Of a stretch of 49,235 nucleotides of DNA, positions 10,862 through 21,100 are shown piece by piece; positions within the stretch are counted from its first letter, which is position 1; each line of letters opens with the position of its first letter. Both the position numbers and the translations under genes were made by a program. The DNA comes from Polaromonas sp. (GTDB lineage Bacteria > Pseudomonadota > Gammaproteobacteria > Burkholderiales > Burkholderiaceae_C). The stretch spans positions 1-49,235 of the forward strand of contig NZ_JABBPE010000020.1 in assembly GCF_012927455.1 (NCBI RefSeq), written 5' to 3'. The notes below the pieces were generated by a model. The model made no database searches, was not told the DNA's origin, and was given only the letters and a program-made list of their open reading frames with translations.

Positions 10862-12837
10862 TCCGATTTTCCGCAGCCAGTTGAAGAACTCGGCGCGGGC
10901 CAGCGCGTTGCGGACTTCGCCCTTGCTCAGCCCAGCATGCACACGGCGGCGCAGTTCTACGCTTTATAGCCAGTCCAGGATGAACAGCGCGCGCTCGATG
11001 GGGCCCAGCTCACGCAGGGCCACAGCGAGACCGTTTTGGCGTGGGTAGCTGCCGAGCTTCCTGAGCATCAGTGAGGCCGTCGCCGTGCCCTGCTTGATGG
11101 ACGTGGCCAACCGCAGGATTTCATTCCAATGGGCGCGGATGTGCTTGATGTTGAGCGTGCCGCCGGTCATCGGCTTGAGCGAGTCATAGGTCGCATCGCC
11201 CTTCGGCGGTGATGATGGCGTCCGGCAGCTCGTTGGCTGCTGCCAGGCGGTTGACCGTGGCAAGCTGCGCCTCCAGCAGTGTTAGCCGGTCGTGCAGGTA
11301 CTGGTCGCAGTCGGTCATCATGGCCAGCGGCAATTCGCTGGACTGCCTTGAGGCTGGCGAACTTTTCGGGCGGCACCAAGTAGTCCTCGAAGTCCTTGAA
11401 CTGGCTCGAGCCCTGCACCCAGATGTCGCCCGAGCGCAGCGAGTTCTTCAGCTCCGACAGTGCGCACAGTTCATAGTAGCGCCGGTCGATTCCGGCATCG
11501 GTCATGACCAGCTTCTGCCAGCGCGGCTTGATGAAGCCGGTCGGCGCATCGGCGGACACCTTGCGGGCGTTTTTCATGCCGCGCAGCACCTCGACGGCCT
11601 CGAGCACATTCTTGGCGGCGGGCGCGGCGCGCAATTTGAGCACGTCGAGGAATGCCGGGGCGTAGCAACGCAAAGTGGCGTAGCTCTCGCCAATGCGGTG
11701 CAGAAAATCGAAGTCCTCGGGCTGGGCGAGCTTCTGCGCATCGGTGACGCTCTCGGCCAAAGCGTCTTAGGACATGACGGCCTCAATGGCGGCGAACGGG
11801 TCGCGTCCCGACTGCTTGGCGTCGATCAGCGCTTGGCCGATGCGCCCGTACAGGCGTACCTTGACGTTGATGGTTTTGCCGGATGCCTGGAACTGCTGGT
11901 GATACTTGTTCTTGGCAGCGTTGAACAGCTTGCCCAGAATGCGGTCGTGCAGGTCGATGATTTCGTCGATGACGGTGGCCAAACCCTCGATGGCCAGCGC
12001 CACGAGGGTGGCGTAGCGCCGTTGCGGCTCGAACTTGGCCAAGTCGGCGGGCGTCATCTGGCCGCCCTCGCGGGCAATCTTGAGCAGCCGAATCTGGTGA
12101 ACCAGCCGCTCAATGCCGGTAGGCAAATCGAGTGCCTGCCAAGCTTTGAGACGCTCAATGTGTTCGCGCATGTGGCGGGCGTTCGGTTTGACAGGCGACT
12201 GGCGCAGCCAGGCGAGCCAAGTCGTCTTGCCGGTGTCGCGGCGTTTCAGCAGATCGTCGAGGCGATGCCGGTGCCCGTTCGACAGCGGCTCGGGCAAGGC
12301 TTCGAAGATGCGCCGGTTGGCGCGGGTGATGGCCTCGGCGCAGACGCGCTCGATGACATCCAGCGTCGGCAATATGGTGTGCCGTTGGCGCAGCGTGTCG
12401 AGGACGCTAACAGCCAGCACGATGCCCTTGGCCGTCTGCAAAGCCAATTCGGTGGTGGCATGGACGGCCTGCCGGTAATGCGACAGGCCGAATGGTTCCA
12501 CGCCCATATATGCACGCAGCTCAAGGAGATGCTCACGCGGGATTTCCTCCCGCTCTGCATACTGCGGCCAGCACGATGAATCGATGCGCAGTTGTCGTCC
12601 GATCCATTGCAGCAGTGACATTAACATGGAGGCATTGGGCAACAAACCTTGACCGGGGAAGCGCAGCAAGAACAACTGCACTGCGACGCCCAGGCGATTG
12701 GCATCGCCGCGCCGCTGGCGAACCAGCGACAGGTCGTTCTCGCTGAAGGCGTAGTGCCGGATGAGTTCATCTTCGGTATCGGGTGGCAACAGCAGGTTTG
12801 CCCGCTCGGCGGCGGACAGGATCGAACGGCGTGGCTT
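10862..12837 (-). pseudogene. tnpA: Tn3-family transposase TnpA, decayed remnant
   Basis: Translated pieces in order clearly derive from one Tn3-family TnpA: SAAERANLL...DTEDELIRHYAFSEN (N-terminal domain), [60 protein letters not shown] and [20 protein letters not shown]. The start codon position reads AAG (12835-12837). A TAA at 11767-11769 replaces a codon in MS-x-DALAES. A frameshift lies near 11345. An out-of-frame deletion at about 11203-11213 joins AIITAEG to KGDATYD and removes roughly 320 residues, including the first two catalytic Asp. A TAA follows FILDWL near 10964, and the last 70-odd residues are missing. The [13 protein letters not shown] segment with the third catalytic acid survives. 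I found no terminal inverted repeats or resolvase. Confidence 0.92.
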
Positions 12838-13200
12838 GCAGTCTCCTTCTTTTTGAAATCAAAAGTTTTGAGTAGCTTTTGTGAGAATGAAGGCGTCTAC
12901 AGGGCGAAATGTCCGCCTAATCTTCTCGAAAAGCATTCTTGAAACGGAGACTCAAGAAGCATGACTTTTAAGAATGCCGAACGGCTATAGAGGACCGACT
13001 TTATAGGCGGGGCACTTCGCTTACGTGCTTTGAATTCCGAATTCTGAAGCGACTTCAACTATGACGCTTCTAAGCGAGCTTGAACCGAGCTTCGCCGATA
13101 GCACCGATGCAGGTCACAAACATGTTCACCATCTGCTAGGCCGGATTGGGCGGCCATGAACCAATCCGCACTCGTTCAAATCCTTCTGGCGCCCAGACTC
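12838..13200. other. Gene-free stretch beside the transposase remnant
   Basis: I find no supportable gene in these 363 bases. A GGAG ribosome site (minus strand) just beyond the lost tnpA start is recognisable. Composition is lower in GC than the surroundings, and short imperfect repeats (TTGAAACGGAGACTCAAG, AATTCCGAATTC) occur. It is probably the degraded upstream end of the transposon, but no inverted terminal repeat could be identified. Confidence 0.4.
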
Positions 13201-14736
13201 CTAGTAGTCCTTCTTGCTTCTGCGCCCTGCAAAATTGAGCGCAGCGATGAAGGCGTTTAGTCGGGGCGCCATAAAGCCGGGCCGCGCTGTTTCTTCGCCT
13301 CCAATTTTAAGGACCTGACCCCGTTGACGGTCATCAATGGGCCACTCGACCTCCCCGGCCGGCCTGTGATTGCGCACAAACGCGGCCCAACGATCGGCGG
13401 TCCTCCGCTCGACCGTTCGATCAAGCGGCGTGACAGCCCTGCCAATACACTGGCATCCATCCAAGGTTCCAAGAACAAACGGAACCTCGCCACCGTGAAC
13501 CACGCCGGTACTTGCATTAGGGCCGACGTGATTAAAGTAGTAGCGCCAAGTCGGCGCCTTGGCGCTGTGCAGATAAGCAATGCGCCGCCCAAATGCCGTG
13601 AAAAGTGCATCGCGTGCCACTTCGCGGCCGAGCTGACTTTGGTCGGAGACGCCAGGGTACAACGATCGGACAAAAATGCGCGCCTTACCCATTTTCTGTA
13701 CCAGAACGGCAGGATCGACGCCGAACGACTCCACCACGCTGGCGTCGTCACTGTTGTTGCCGATGATGAGCGGAACAGCATGCTCTCGCCCTTTTTGAAA
13801 GGCCTCGAGGAAGGGCATAGGGATGGCCTCGTCGCCAACAATGAAGCTGGGGGCGAGCGATATCTTTTTCCCACGCTCGGCCAGGCGATCTGCGGGAATG
13901 CTCCTCAACGATGCCGCGCTTGCCTGGGCACCCGGAAGCCCCATGGCAATAACAAGCGCTACGCCTGTTTCTTGGGCCTTGGCGCGTGAATGGCTCGGGA
14001 TCCCGTAAGGGCTTTGGGCGATGGCGCCGCTGAACAGCCCTGCGGTTAAAGGCGAGGCCATCAGCGCAAGAACGCTCTGGGCCCCGGCGGACTGGCCTGC
14101 TATGGTTACCCTCGCGGGGTCGCCGCCGAAGGCATCGATATTCGATTGAACCCAGCGCAAGGCAGCAATCTGATCGAGTAGTCCGAAGTTGACCGGGCCA
14201 CCCGGGGTCTCCTGGTCAAGTCCCTTGTGCGCGAAAAAACCAAACGCACCAAGGCGGTAGTTGATCGTCACCACCACGACATCGCGGCGAGCCAGCGCGC
14301 TTCCATCGTAGATGGGAAGTCCACCGCTGCCAAAAATGAGGGCGCCGCCGTGAATCCACACCATGACAGGGAGCCCGGCTGTCTGTTCGGCACGCGGGCT
14401 GAAGACGTTCAGATACAGACAGTCCTCGTCCAATCTGCCGGGATCACCGCCGTTTTCCAGTGACATGCCACGCGTCTGCATGCAGGACGGGCCGGCAGTG
14501 GTGGCCTGCCTGACCGCAGTCCATTTCTCGGTGGACTGCGGCGCGCGCCAACGCAGGGCGCCAACCGGCGGCGCCGCGAAGGGAATACCGCGAAAGATGT
14601 TGATGCCGTTGGCCTCCAGCCCTTGAACGGGTCCGGACGCTGTCACGGCCATGGGTGCTTGGGCCAAGCAAGCCATTGGCACAGCAATCAGGAGCGCCAG
14701 CACGAGGTTGGCGCTCGACCAAAGTCGTCGAATCAT
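13201..14736 (-). CDS. Type-B carboxylesterase (para-nitrobenzyl-esterase family), secreted
   Basis: This is a 511-residue alpha/beta hydrolase of the carboxylesterase/acetylcholinesterase family. A signal peptide covers about residues 1-26 (LVLALLIAVPMACLAQA). Family motifs in order: FRGIPFAAPPVGALRW, EDCLYLNVFSP, VMVWIHGGALIFGSG (oxyanion hole), and the nucleophile elbow GQSAGAQS, with Gln instead of the usual Glu before Ser. A final His region lies at VVHGGEVPFV. It probably hydrolyses small esters in the periplasm. Its ATG overlaps the TGA of the YbaY-LprI gene by four bases, making it the third gene of a coupled operon with the aquaporin. Confidence 0.9.
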   Translation of the reverse strand: MIRRLWSSANLVLALLIAVPMACLAQAPMAVTASGPVQGLEANGINIFRGIPFAAPPVGALRWRAPQSTEKWTAVRQATTAGPSCMQTRGMSLENGGDPGRLDEDCLYLNVFSPRAEQTAGLPVMVWIHGGALIFGSGGLPIYDGSALARRDVVVVTINYRLGAFGFFAHKGLDQETPGGPVNFGLLDQIAALRWVQSNIDAFGGDPARVTIAGQSAGAQSVLALMASPLTAGLFSGAIAQSPYGIPSHSRAKAQETGVALVIAMGLPGAQASAASLRSIPADRLAERGKKISLAPSFIVGDEAIPMPFLEAFQKGREHAVPLIIGNNSDDASVVESFGVDPAVLVQKMGKARIFVRSLYPGVSDQSQLGREVARDALFTAFGRRIAYLHSAKAPTWRYYFNHVGPNASTGVVHGGEVPFVLGTLDGCQCIGRAVTPLDRTVERRTADRWAAFVRNHRPAGEVEWPIDDRQRGQVLKIGGEETARPGFMAPRLNAFIAALNFAGRRSKKDY

Positions 14737-15470
14737 GGTGCCCTTTTCAGTCGCGGAACCGGACAGGCAATGTCACCTTCGGGGCACGCAGTCAGACGGA
14801 ACAACTCTGCAGTGCGCTGCCTTGTCATCCTGTCGGAGCACTGCCACTGGACCATGGATCGGGCACTTCCGTTTCCCACGGCGCTCGCCTCGAATTGGCA
14901 AGTTTCGGTCCTGTAGGCCAGCCAAGATTTTTGCACCCGCCGCCACTGCGATCGCTGCGCCGATGTCAGCGCTGTTTCGATGAGGCGCAACTGCCGGCTC
15001 ATCCCTGCCGACGCTTCGAGAAACCCTTCGTACGCACAGTCATTCATGCCCACTTGTGTGTCGGCGCCTGCGCATCGAGGCGCATTCGTTTTAACCATGC
15101 GCAGTTGCAAAACAGGGGCCGGTGTCGACGCAGGCACCACCGTGTCCGTCGACATCCACATCCCCTGAGGCGTATCTATTCGGGCTCGCAGCACAGTGCG
15201 ACTCGTGGAAGTGACCAGGCGCTCGTCATAGTCGAGCCGCCAGCGATACGGCGGCCCGGCTACCAGTCGCATGCTGGACGACGCCAGTTCGGTCGCCGGC
15301 GCATCGGCTCGGGCGGTGTCCTCGAGGCTAACGACGAGGACGGCACCTGCAGGTGGCAGGATGCGTTCTAGATAGAGCGCTTCGCCTTCCACAGATGCGG
15401 CCCAAACAGGTACTGCCTGCAGGAGGCAAATCAGAGCTGCCCAGCGCCACCGAAGCTGAAGAATCGGCAT
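14733..15470 (-). CDS. Secreted fusion of YbaY/YscW-like and LprI-like domains
   Basis: This is a 245-residue exported protein: signal peptide to about residue 25 (LICLLQAVPVWA), then two recognisable domains. Residues 27-115 resemble the YbaY/YscW lipoprotein-chaperone family (GEALYLERILPPAGAVLVVS, LEDTARADAPATELA, WRLDYDERL). Residues 135-225 resemble the LprI/DUF1311 lysozyme-inhibitor family: TQVGMNDCAYEGF, SAQRSQWRRVQKSWLAYRTE, CQFEASAVG, SMVQWQCSDRMTRQRTAEL, with paired cysteines. A role in protecting the envelope from lysozyme-like enzymes is inference. ATG 15468-15470 shares one base with the aqpZ stop (TGATG), so the two are probably coupled. Longer in-frame starts lie inside aqpZ and would bury the signal peptide. 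Confidence 0.78.
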   Translation of the reverse strand: MPILQLRWRWAALICLLQAVPVWAASVEGEALYLERILPPAGAVLVVSLEDTARADAPATELASSSMRLVAGPPYRWRLDYDERLVTSTSRTVLRARIDTPQGMWMSTDTVVPASTPAPVLQLRMVKTNAPRCAGADTQVGMNDCAYEGFLEASAGMSRQLRLIETALTSAQRSQWRRVQKSWLAYRTETCQFEASAVGNGSARSMVQWQCSDRMTRQRTAELFRLTACPEGDIACPVPRLKRAP

Positions 15471-16222
15471 CACTTGGCCTTGGCCAGTTGGCTTAAGTCT
15501 GCGGGTCCTTCGATCCCCGCGGCTTGACTGCATTCACCGCTGACAAAACGGTACGCGACGCCCGCCACGGCGGCGCCGAGCAATGGCGCGATCCAGAACA
15601 GCCACAGTTGCGACAGCGCCCAGCCGCCCACGATGAATGCCGGCCCGGTGCTGTGCGCTGGGTTTACCGAGGTGTTGGTGACCGGGATGCTGATCAGGTG
15701 AATCAGCGTCAGTGCTAAGCCGATAGCGATCGGCGCAAAGCCGGACGGCGCCCGCTCGTCGGTCGCACCTGGGATGATCATTAGCAAGAAAAACGTCATC
15801 ACGAACCCGCAAACCAAGGCAGCCGTGAGCGAGTAGCCGCCCGGCGAATGCTCGCCGTAGCCGTTTGAGGAAAGGCCGCCTTGGAGGTCGAAACCGGCCT
15901 TGCCCGAGGCGATCAAATACGGCACCCTGGCTGCAACGACTGCGCCGGCAACTTGCGCCGCCACGTAGTGCAGCAGATCCTTGGCCTTGAAGCGGCCGCC
16001 GACCACCAGACCCAAGGAAACGGCAGGGTTCAGATGACAGCCGGATACGTGGCCGACAGCGTAGGCCATCGTGAGAACGGTCAGGCCGAAAGCGAGCGAA
16101 AAGCCAGCAAAACCTATCCCCGGTCCCGGAAAGGCAGCGGCAAGTACGGCACTGACGCAACCTCCTAGCACTAGCCACATGGTGCTAAAGATTTCAGCGG
16201 CTAGACGATTGCTTAAGGGCAT
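15470..16222 (-). CDS. aqpZ: Aquaporin Z-like channel with altered selectivity filter
   Basis: This is a 250-residue MIP-family channel close to E. coli AqpZ throughout ([37 protein letters not shown]). The first NPA motif (residues 65-67) is normal. The second reads SVNPAHSTG: the arginine that lines the ar/R selectivity filter is His190, codon CAC at 15653-15655. The filter Phe is Tyr (MAYAVGH), and the conserved Glu of helix 4 is Gly (ALVCGF). His174-equivalent and the filter Thr are kept. ATG 16220-16222 has GGAG eight bases upstream. It is the first gene of a coupled operon; the reading frame is intact. Confidence 0.88.
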   Translation of the reverse strand: MPLSNRLAAEIFSTMWLVLGGCVSAVLAAAFPGPGIGFAGFSLAFGLTVLTMAYAVGHVSGCHLNPAVSLGLVVGGRFKAKDLLHYVAAQVAGAVVAARVPYLIASGKAGFDLQGGLSSNGYGEHSPGGYSLTAALVCGFVMTFFLLMIIPGATDERAPSGFAPIAIGLALTLIHLISIPVTNTSVNPAHSTGPAFIVGGWALSQLWLFWIAPLLGAAVAGVAYRFVSGECSQAAGIEGPADLSQLAKAK

Positions 16223-16237
16223 TTTCCACTCCACTTC

Positions 16238-16258
16238 ATGTTTATGTTTATGTTTATG
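16238..16258. repeat. TTTATG hexamer tandem repeat in the aqpZ leader
   Basis: Three exact TTTATG units (16241-16258), preceded by a half unit, lie 16-36 bases upstream of the aqpZ start. On the transcribed strand they read as CATAAA repeats. Copy number could vary by slippage and change leader length. Confidence 0.7.
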
Positions 16259-16659
16259 AAAGTGGTTTTTGGTGGCGCATTCACACCTCAAAATTATGCT
16301 ACCGCCCTCAGCAAAGAGAGTCCACGCTTCAAACGTAATAAAGCGTGCGCAAACTACTTTTTCCCGTGGATGACCATTGGACTTCCCGGAATCGGGTATT
16401 CGTAGCAGTCGGCTTCCGCTGCTCATGAGTCATTTGCGCTACCTCCAGACTGGCCTTTTCAAATTTCGCCTGTAGCGCCGGCGGGCCTGGCTTTTCAAGA
16501 TAACAACCATTGATAAAAACCGTTGAACTAAACCGCTATGCGGTGGCAGGTGTGCGAAGGTCGACAGTGCGTTTTCGTCCTGCGCGGTGCTTGCCTTAAA
16601 CGGCATTGAGGTGAACCCTCGGAGGTGGGGAACGGTCCTCGCTTTCAAAGAGATTTGTC
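16259..16659. other. Gene-free stretch between aqpZ and the recombinase remnant
   Basis: I see no convincing gene in these 401 bases. The left part must hold the promoter of the aqpZ operon, but no clear -35/-10 pair stands out. The right part is the upstream region of the broken recombinase gene and may include an old recombination site that I cannot define. Confidence 0.4.
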
Positions 16660-17083
16660 ATGACACCTCTTCGCCAACGCATGATCGATGCGATGGTGCT
16701 GCGCGGCTTTGCCCGGCGCACCTAATGGACCTATGTGACGGCCGTCAAGCAGCTGGCGCGCTACCACGGCTGCAGCCCGGCGTTGCTGAACGATCAGTAG
16801 ATACAGGCGTACCTGCTGCATCTGCTCCAGGAGCGCCACCGCTGACGCTCGACCGTCAACACATCCTCTTGCGCCATCCGGTTTCTGGTCCGCGACATGC
16901 TGGGCCAAACCAAGCGCCGCGTCAAGATCCCGCTGGGGCGAATCCCGCAGCGCCTGCCCGAGTTGCTCTCGCGCGCCGAAGTGGCCGCCTTGCTGGACGC
17001 GCCAATGCCCATCAAGGCGCGCACCTTCCTGATGACCGCCTATGCCAGCGGCCTGCGCCTCAATGAGTTGTGTCACCTGCGCG
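16660..17083 (+). pseudogene. Tyrosine recombinase (phage-integrase family), nonsense-mutated and truncated
   Basis: The frame from ATG 16660 encodes an integrase N-terminal core-binding domain and the start of the catalytic domain: MTPLRQRMIDAMVLRGFARR, YVTAVKQLARYHG, IQAYLLHLLQERH, then RIPQRLPELLSRAEVAALLD and FLMTAYASGLRLNELCHLR, which includes the first catalytic Arg. Three stops interrupt the same frame (TAA 16723, TAG 16798, TGA 16843) without any frameshift. Similarity ends near 17083, before the H-x-x-R and Tyr catalytic motifs. The type resembles recombinases that accompany IS91-like or integron-like elements. The next 274 bases up to the GST gene contain nothing I recognise. Confidence 0.85.
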
Positions 17084-17357
17084 GCTGCGCCATCGGCTTC
17101 GTGACAACGGCACAGCGTCATGCCGGCCTGGACAGGACATTGCTTGAGGAGCGCGCACTCGTCTATGAACGGGCACGCCAAGAAAAATCCTCAGCGCTGG
17201 TCAGGGCAGCCTCGCCAGTGGGCGCGTGTCGACGTCGTTCACCGCAACCCCGACACACCGCAAATCAAGGAGCCTTAGCACATTCAAAAAGCAGCCTGAC
17301 TCACTTCACTTCAGGCGACAACTTCCTTGACAGCCACCGCTGCCGCCAGCCGCCGTT

Positions 17358-18005
17358 TCAAACCCAGGGCTGCGCCAGTCCTTCGGCGTTGAACGCCCGG
17401 ACGACCGCCGGGCGCGCCAGCACGCGTTGCAAATACGGTCCAAGCTGCGCGCGGTTGCGCGCGGGCCTGCCGAAGCTACGGGTCCAGCGGCACAGCATCA
17501 TGGCGTAGGCGTCGAGTGCCGTGTACTGGTTCCCCAGCAGCCACGGGCCTTTGTTAAACGCCAGCTCGCTGTCCAGTTGGTCAAGCAGCACGTTCACCCT
17601 GGCTTCGGCATGGCTTCGCAGCTCGGCGGCGCCCGCCGGGTTGCTGGCATTCATCCAGCGCTCCGGGTAAAAGCAGATGCTCAGCGTGGCCTGCAGCGTG
17701 TTGGTGAGCCACATCAGCCACTTGTAGAAATGCGCGCGTTCAGGGCTGCCGAGGGCTGGCGCCAGCGCGGCCTCGGGGTGGCTGTCGCACAGGTACAGGC
17801 AGATCGCAGCCGACTCGTAGAGCACCAGATCGCCCTCGGTCAGCACCGGAATCAGCCCGTTCGGGTTGAGTTGAAGGTATTGCTGCGTCTTGTGCACGCC
17901 TTGCGTGCGGTCCACCAGCACCAGTTGGAAGGGCGCGCCTATCTCTTCAAGCAGGACATGCGGCGCCATGCTGGCGGTGCTGGGGAAGTAGTGGAGCTGG
18001 ATCAT
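17358..18005 (-). CDS. Glutathione S-transferase family protein
   Basis: This is a 215-residue cytosolic GST. The N-terminal thioredoxin-like half (MIQLHYFPSTASMAPHVLLE) has Ser/Thr near the glutathione thiol position, the cis-Pro segment NPNGLIPVL (about residues 48-56) and YESAAICLYL with the Glu-Ser pair that binds the glutathione gamma-glutamyl group. The alpha-helical half includes GPWLLGNQYTALDAYAMML with the conserved N-capping Asp. Substrate unknown. It sits alone between the recombinase remnant (opposite strand) and the large regulator (same strand, 104 bp upstream); cotranscription with the latter is possible. Confidence 0.92.
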   Translation of the reverse strand: MIQLHYFPSTASMAPHVLLEEIGAPFQLVLVDRTQGVHKTQQYLQLNPNGLIPVLTEGDLVLYESAAICLYLCDSHPEAALAPALGSPERAHFYKWLMWLTNTLQATLSICFYPERWMNASNPAGAAELRSHAEARVNVLLDQLDSELAFNKGPWLLGNQYTALDAYAMMLCRWTRSFGRPARNRAQLGPYLQRVLARPAVVRAFNAEGLAQPWV

Positions 18006-18109
18006 GGAACTTTTTCGCTTTTCAAGGAAGGCCGCTTGGGCGTTGCCAGTGTTTCTAATCAGTGTGGTGGGAAAGGCGCGCCGTAAGTAGCCAGGCAGGA
18101 GAGGTTACA

Positions 18110-21100
18110 TCATGGACCCGCCGCCCAATTGGCAGTCAACCCCGATCCACTCAGGCTCACCACGATTTGAGCCGCAAGCTCGCTTGCGCGCGCCTGGTTG
18201 CTGCGTTCACTACTTGCATCACCGAACGCAGCGGCGGACCGGGCGAGCGCACGGTGGCACTCGCACGCGAGCCGGACGTGCCCGATCTGTTCGGCCAGCG
18301 TCACTGCCAGTGTCAACTCCTCGCGCGCAGATTCATACGCATTGACGGCCAGCCACGCCAGACCGCGCAAGCGATGAGCTTGTCCGATCATCTCCCGCAT
18401 GTCGCCGCGCGCTGCCAGCGCCAGCAACTGGTCCGCACGCGTGATGCAACCATCGGCTTCGCCAGCCAGCAGCGCCACCTCGGCGAGCGCCTCCAGGCAG
18501 CGCAGCGTCAGCCAGGCTTCGCTGTGATCTTGCGAATACTGTAAAGCCGCTTGCATTGCGGCCTGATCAATCGGACGACCAAGACGCAGTTGTGCAATCA
18601 CCCCGTTGGCTTGCAAGCGGGGCCGCCAGTACATGATCCCGGCGTCGCGCGCGAGGCCCAGGCCGCGTTCAAAGTGCTGCAACGCCGGCTCGGGCCGGTT
18701 CAGATCGAGCAACAGACAGCCTAGCGCGTCATGCGCCATGATCTGGTAGCGATGCAGCCTCAGGGTCTCCAGGCGGGGCAGCGCTTCGTTCAAATCCGCC
18801 CAGGCCGAGCCAAACTTGCCGAGCGCCAACTGCACATGGGCGCGTCCTATCAGTGTCGGACCCAGATGCCACTGCAGGTCGGCGGCGCGCGCGATGACCA
18901 GCGCGCCATCGAAGTGCGTCAAGGCGCGCCGATAGTCAGCCAGCCCCATATGACCGGTGCAAGCCCAGCCTATCATCATCAGGTTCTCCGATTCATAGCT
19001 CTTGTCCCCGATGCCGCGCGCCAGGTCAAGGGAACGCGAGAAAGAGACGATCGCCGCGGCCGGTTCAGCGTTGGCGAAATACGCTTCCCCCCGACCATGA
19101 AACGCCTGCACGGCGACCAGATCCGTCAGGCGCAAACTCTCGCAAATATCCACCGCCTGCTGGTGATACGTGATCGCCAGGTCGTTACGGCCATTGCTCC
19201 AGGCCACCGTCCCCAGGTGATACAAGGTATCGGCCGCATGGCGTTCATCACCCATGGCACGCGACGCCTTGAGCGCCTCGTCCAGACAGACAACAGCCTG
19301 CTCGTAGGCGTCGGCGCGTCGATAGGCCATGCCGAGTTGAATCAACACGTCGCGTGCATGTTCGTGCTCGCCCAGCGCGCGCGCCGCCTTAATTACGTGC
19401 TGAAAGTCGGTCACCGCACCCTCGATCTGGCCGGCCTGCACGCGCGCCACGCCACGCCGCTCGTACAGGGCGAGTTGCTGCGCTGGCGTTGCCGCGTCCG
19501 GGTGGGATTGCAGCAGCGCCACGGCGCGATCAAACCACTGCAGCGATTCGCGCATCGCAAACAGCTGCTGTGTGTGCTCGGCGGCCAAACCCAGGTAAAG
19601 CAGCGCCTTGGGCCACACGTTGCCGCGCTCATAGTGCTCGGCCAGGCGGGCGTCGTGCTCATGCGCTGCGCTTTCAGGGTGTTGCTCCAGCCGTTCTGCC
19701 AGCGCCCGGTGCAGCAGCACGCGCCGGGCCATGCCGATATCCCGGTACACCACCTCTCGCACCTTGTCGTGACTGAAATCATAAAAGCCGCTTTCCTGAT
19801 CCTCACGCAAAAGCCGACGCTTGACCAGCGACTCCATGGCGTGCAGAAAGCGCTCCTCGGGTATCCGGGTCAGCGCCAGCAAAGTCTCGAAGTCGAAGCG
19901 CCGCCCGAGCACCGCCGCCACGTCGAGCAGCGGCCGATCTTCATGCGGCACACGGGCCAGGCGTCCGCGCACCGAGTCACGCAGGGCGTCCGGCAGCGGC
20001 AGGCTGCCCGCATCCCTGACCGCGCATTCGCCTTCGCTCAGCGAGTGCAGGATAGACCAGAGGAAGAACGGATTGCCGTCGGTTTCACGGTGCAGTCGGG
20101 CGGCGAGATCGGGCGCACTTAGTTTTGGGTCGTTCAGCCGTTCGAGCAGCATGTCGGTATCGCCTGGCCCGAGGCGCGCCAGCGCCATGTGCCGCGTATG
20201 CGGTTCACGGCGCAGGCTCTCCACCAGGCTGGCGAGACGTTCGTTGTTGCCCAGCTCGTCGTCCCGATAGGCACAGGCGAGGAGCACCGGCCGGTTCGCA
20301 ATCTGGCGCGCCAGAAAATGCAGGAAGCGCAGGCTGGCGTCGTCGGCCCATTGAATGTCGTCGATCATGACAATCAACTGCCGGTCTTGTCCCAGCGCTT
20401 CGAAGAGCTGCACCAGCGCATGGAACAGGCGCGCCTGGCGCGCCTCGGGAAAGTCCGCCGCCAGCGGCAGCAAGTCAAGGAGGCGGGCGGCCACGGCTGG
20501 CACCAGCGTGGCGATCTCGGCCAGCAGGATCGGTGTGATCTTGCGCAGCCGGGCCTCGGCAGCGGCCGCGCACGCCTGCGTGGCGAGATCGATGACCGGC
20601 TGGTACGCTATCGCGCGCTCGATCTCGTAGCAGTTCGAGACCAGCACCGGCAAGGCTCGCTGGCGCGCATAACAGGCCACCTCAAACATCAGCCGGCTCT
20701 TGCCGATGCCGGCCTCGCCTTCGATCAGTACCACCTGACCGCGGCCCCCCGTGAGCCTGGCGATCAGGCCGAGAAACTGTCCGTATTCGTTGTTGCGCCC
20801 GACGAAGGGGGACTTCAGATCACATGCAGGCGCGACTCCATCGCTGGCGCCTGCGATGCTCATGACCTCGACCGGCAACGAATCAAGCGGCAGGCGGTTG
20901 GCAGTTTGCAGGGAGCGGGCGGCTTGCAAAAACGCCGCCCGCTCATGCGCGGGTATAGCGAGCTGCTCAGCTAGGCGTTGCGCCAGGCCCCGGGACGGCC
21001 GGCGTTCCTCGGCTTCGATCTTTTTGATGGCGGCCTGCGAACAACTGACTTTCTGCGCCAACGCGTCCTGCGTCAGATCGAGCGCTTTGCGCCGGCGCCG

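Noticed and set aside
11209..12579. 456-codon plus-strand open frame across the transposase remnant
   Set aside because: Antisense to recognisable TnpA sequence; coding evidence lies on the minus strand.
14655..15371. 238-codon plus-strand open frame opposite the YbaY-LprI gene
   Set aside because: Shadow frame; the minus-strand gene has a signal peptide, two domain patterns and coupled overlaps.
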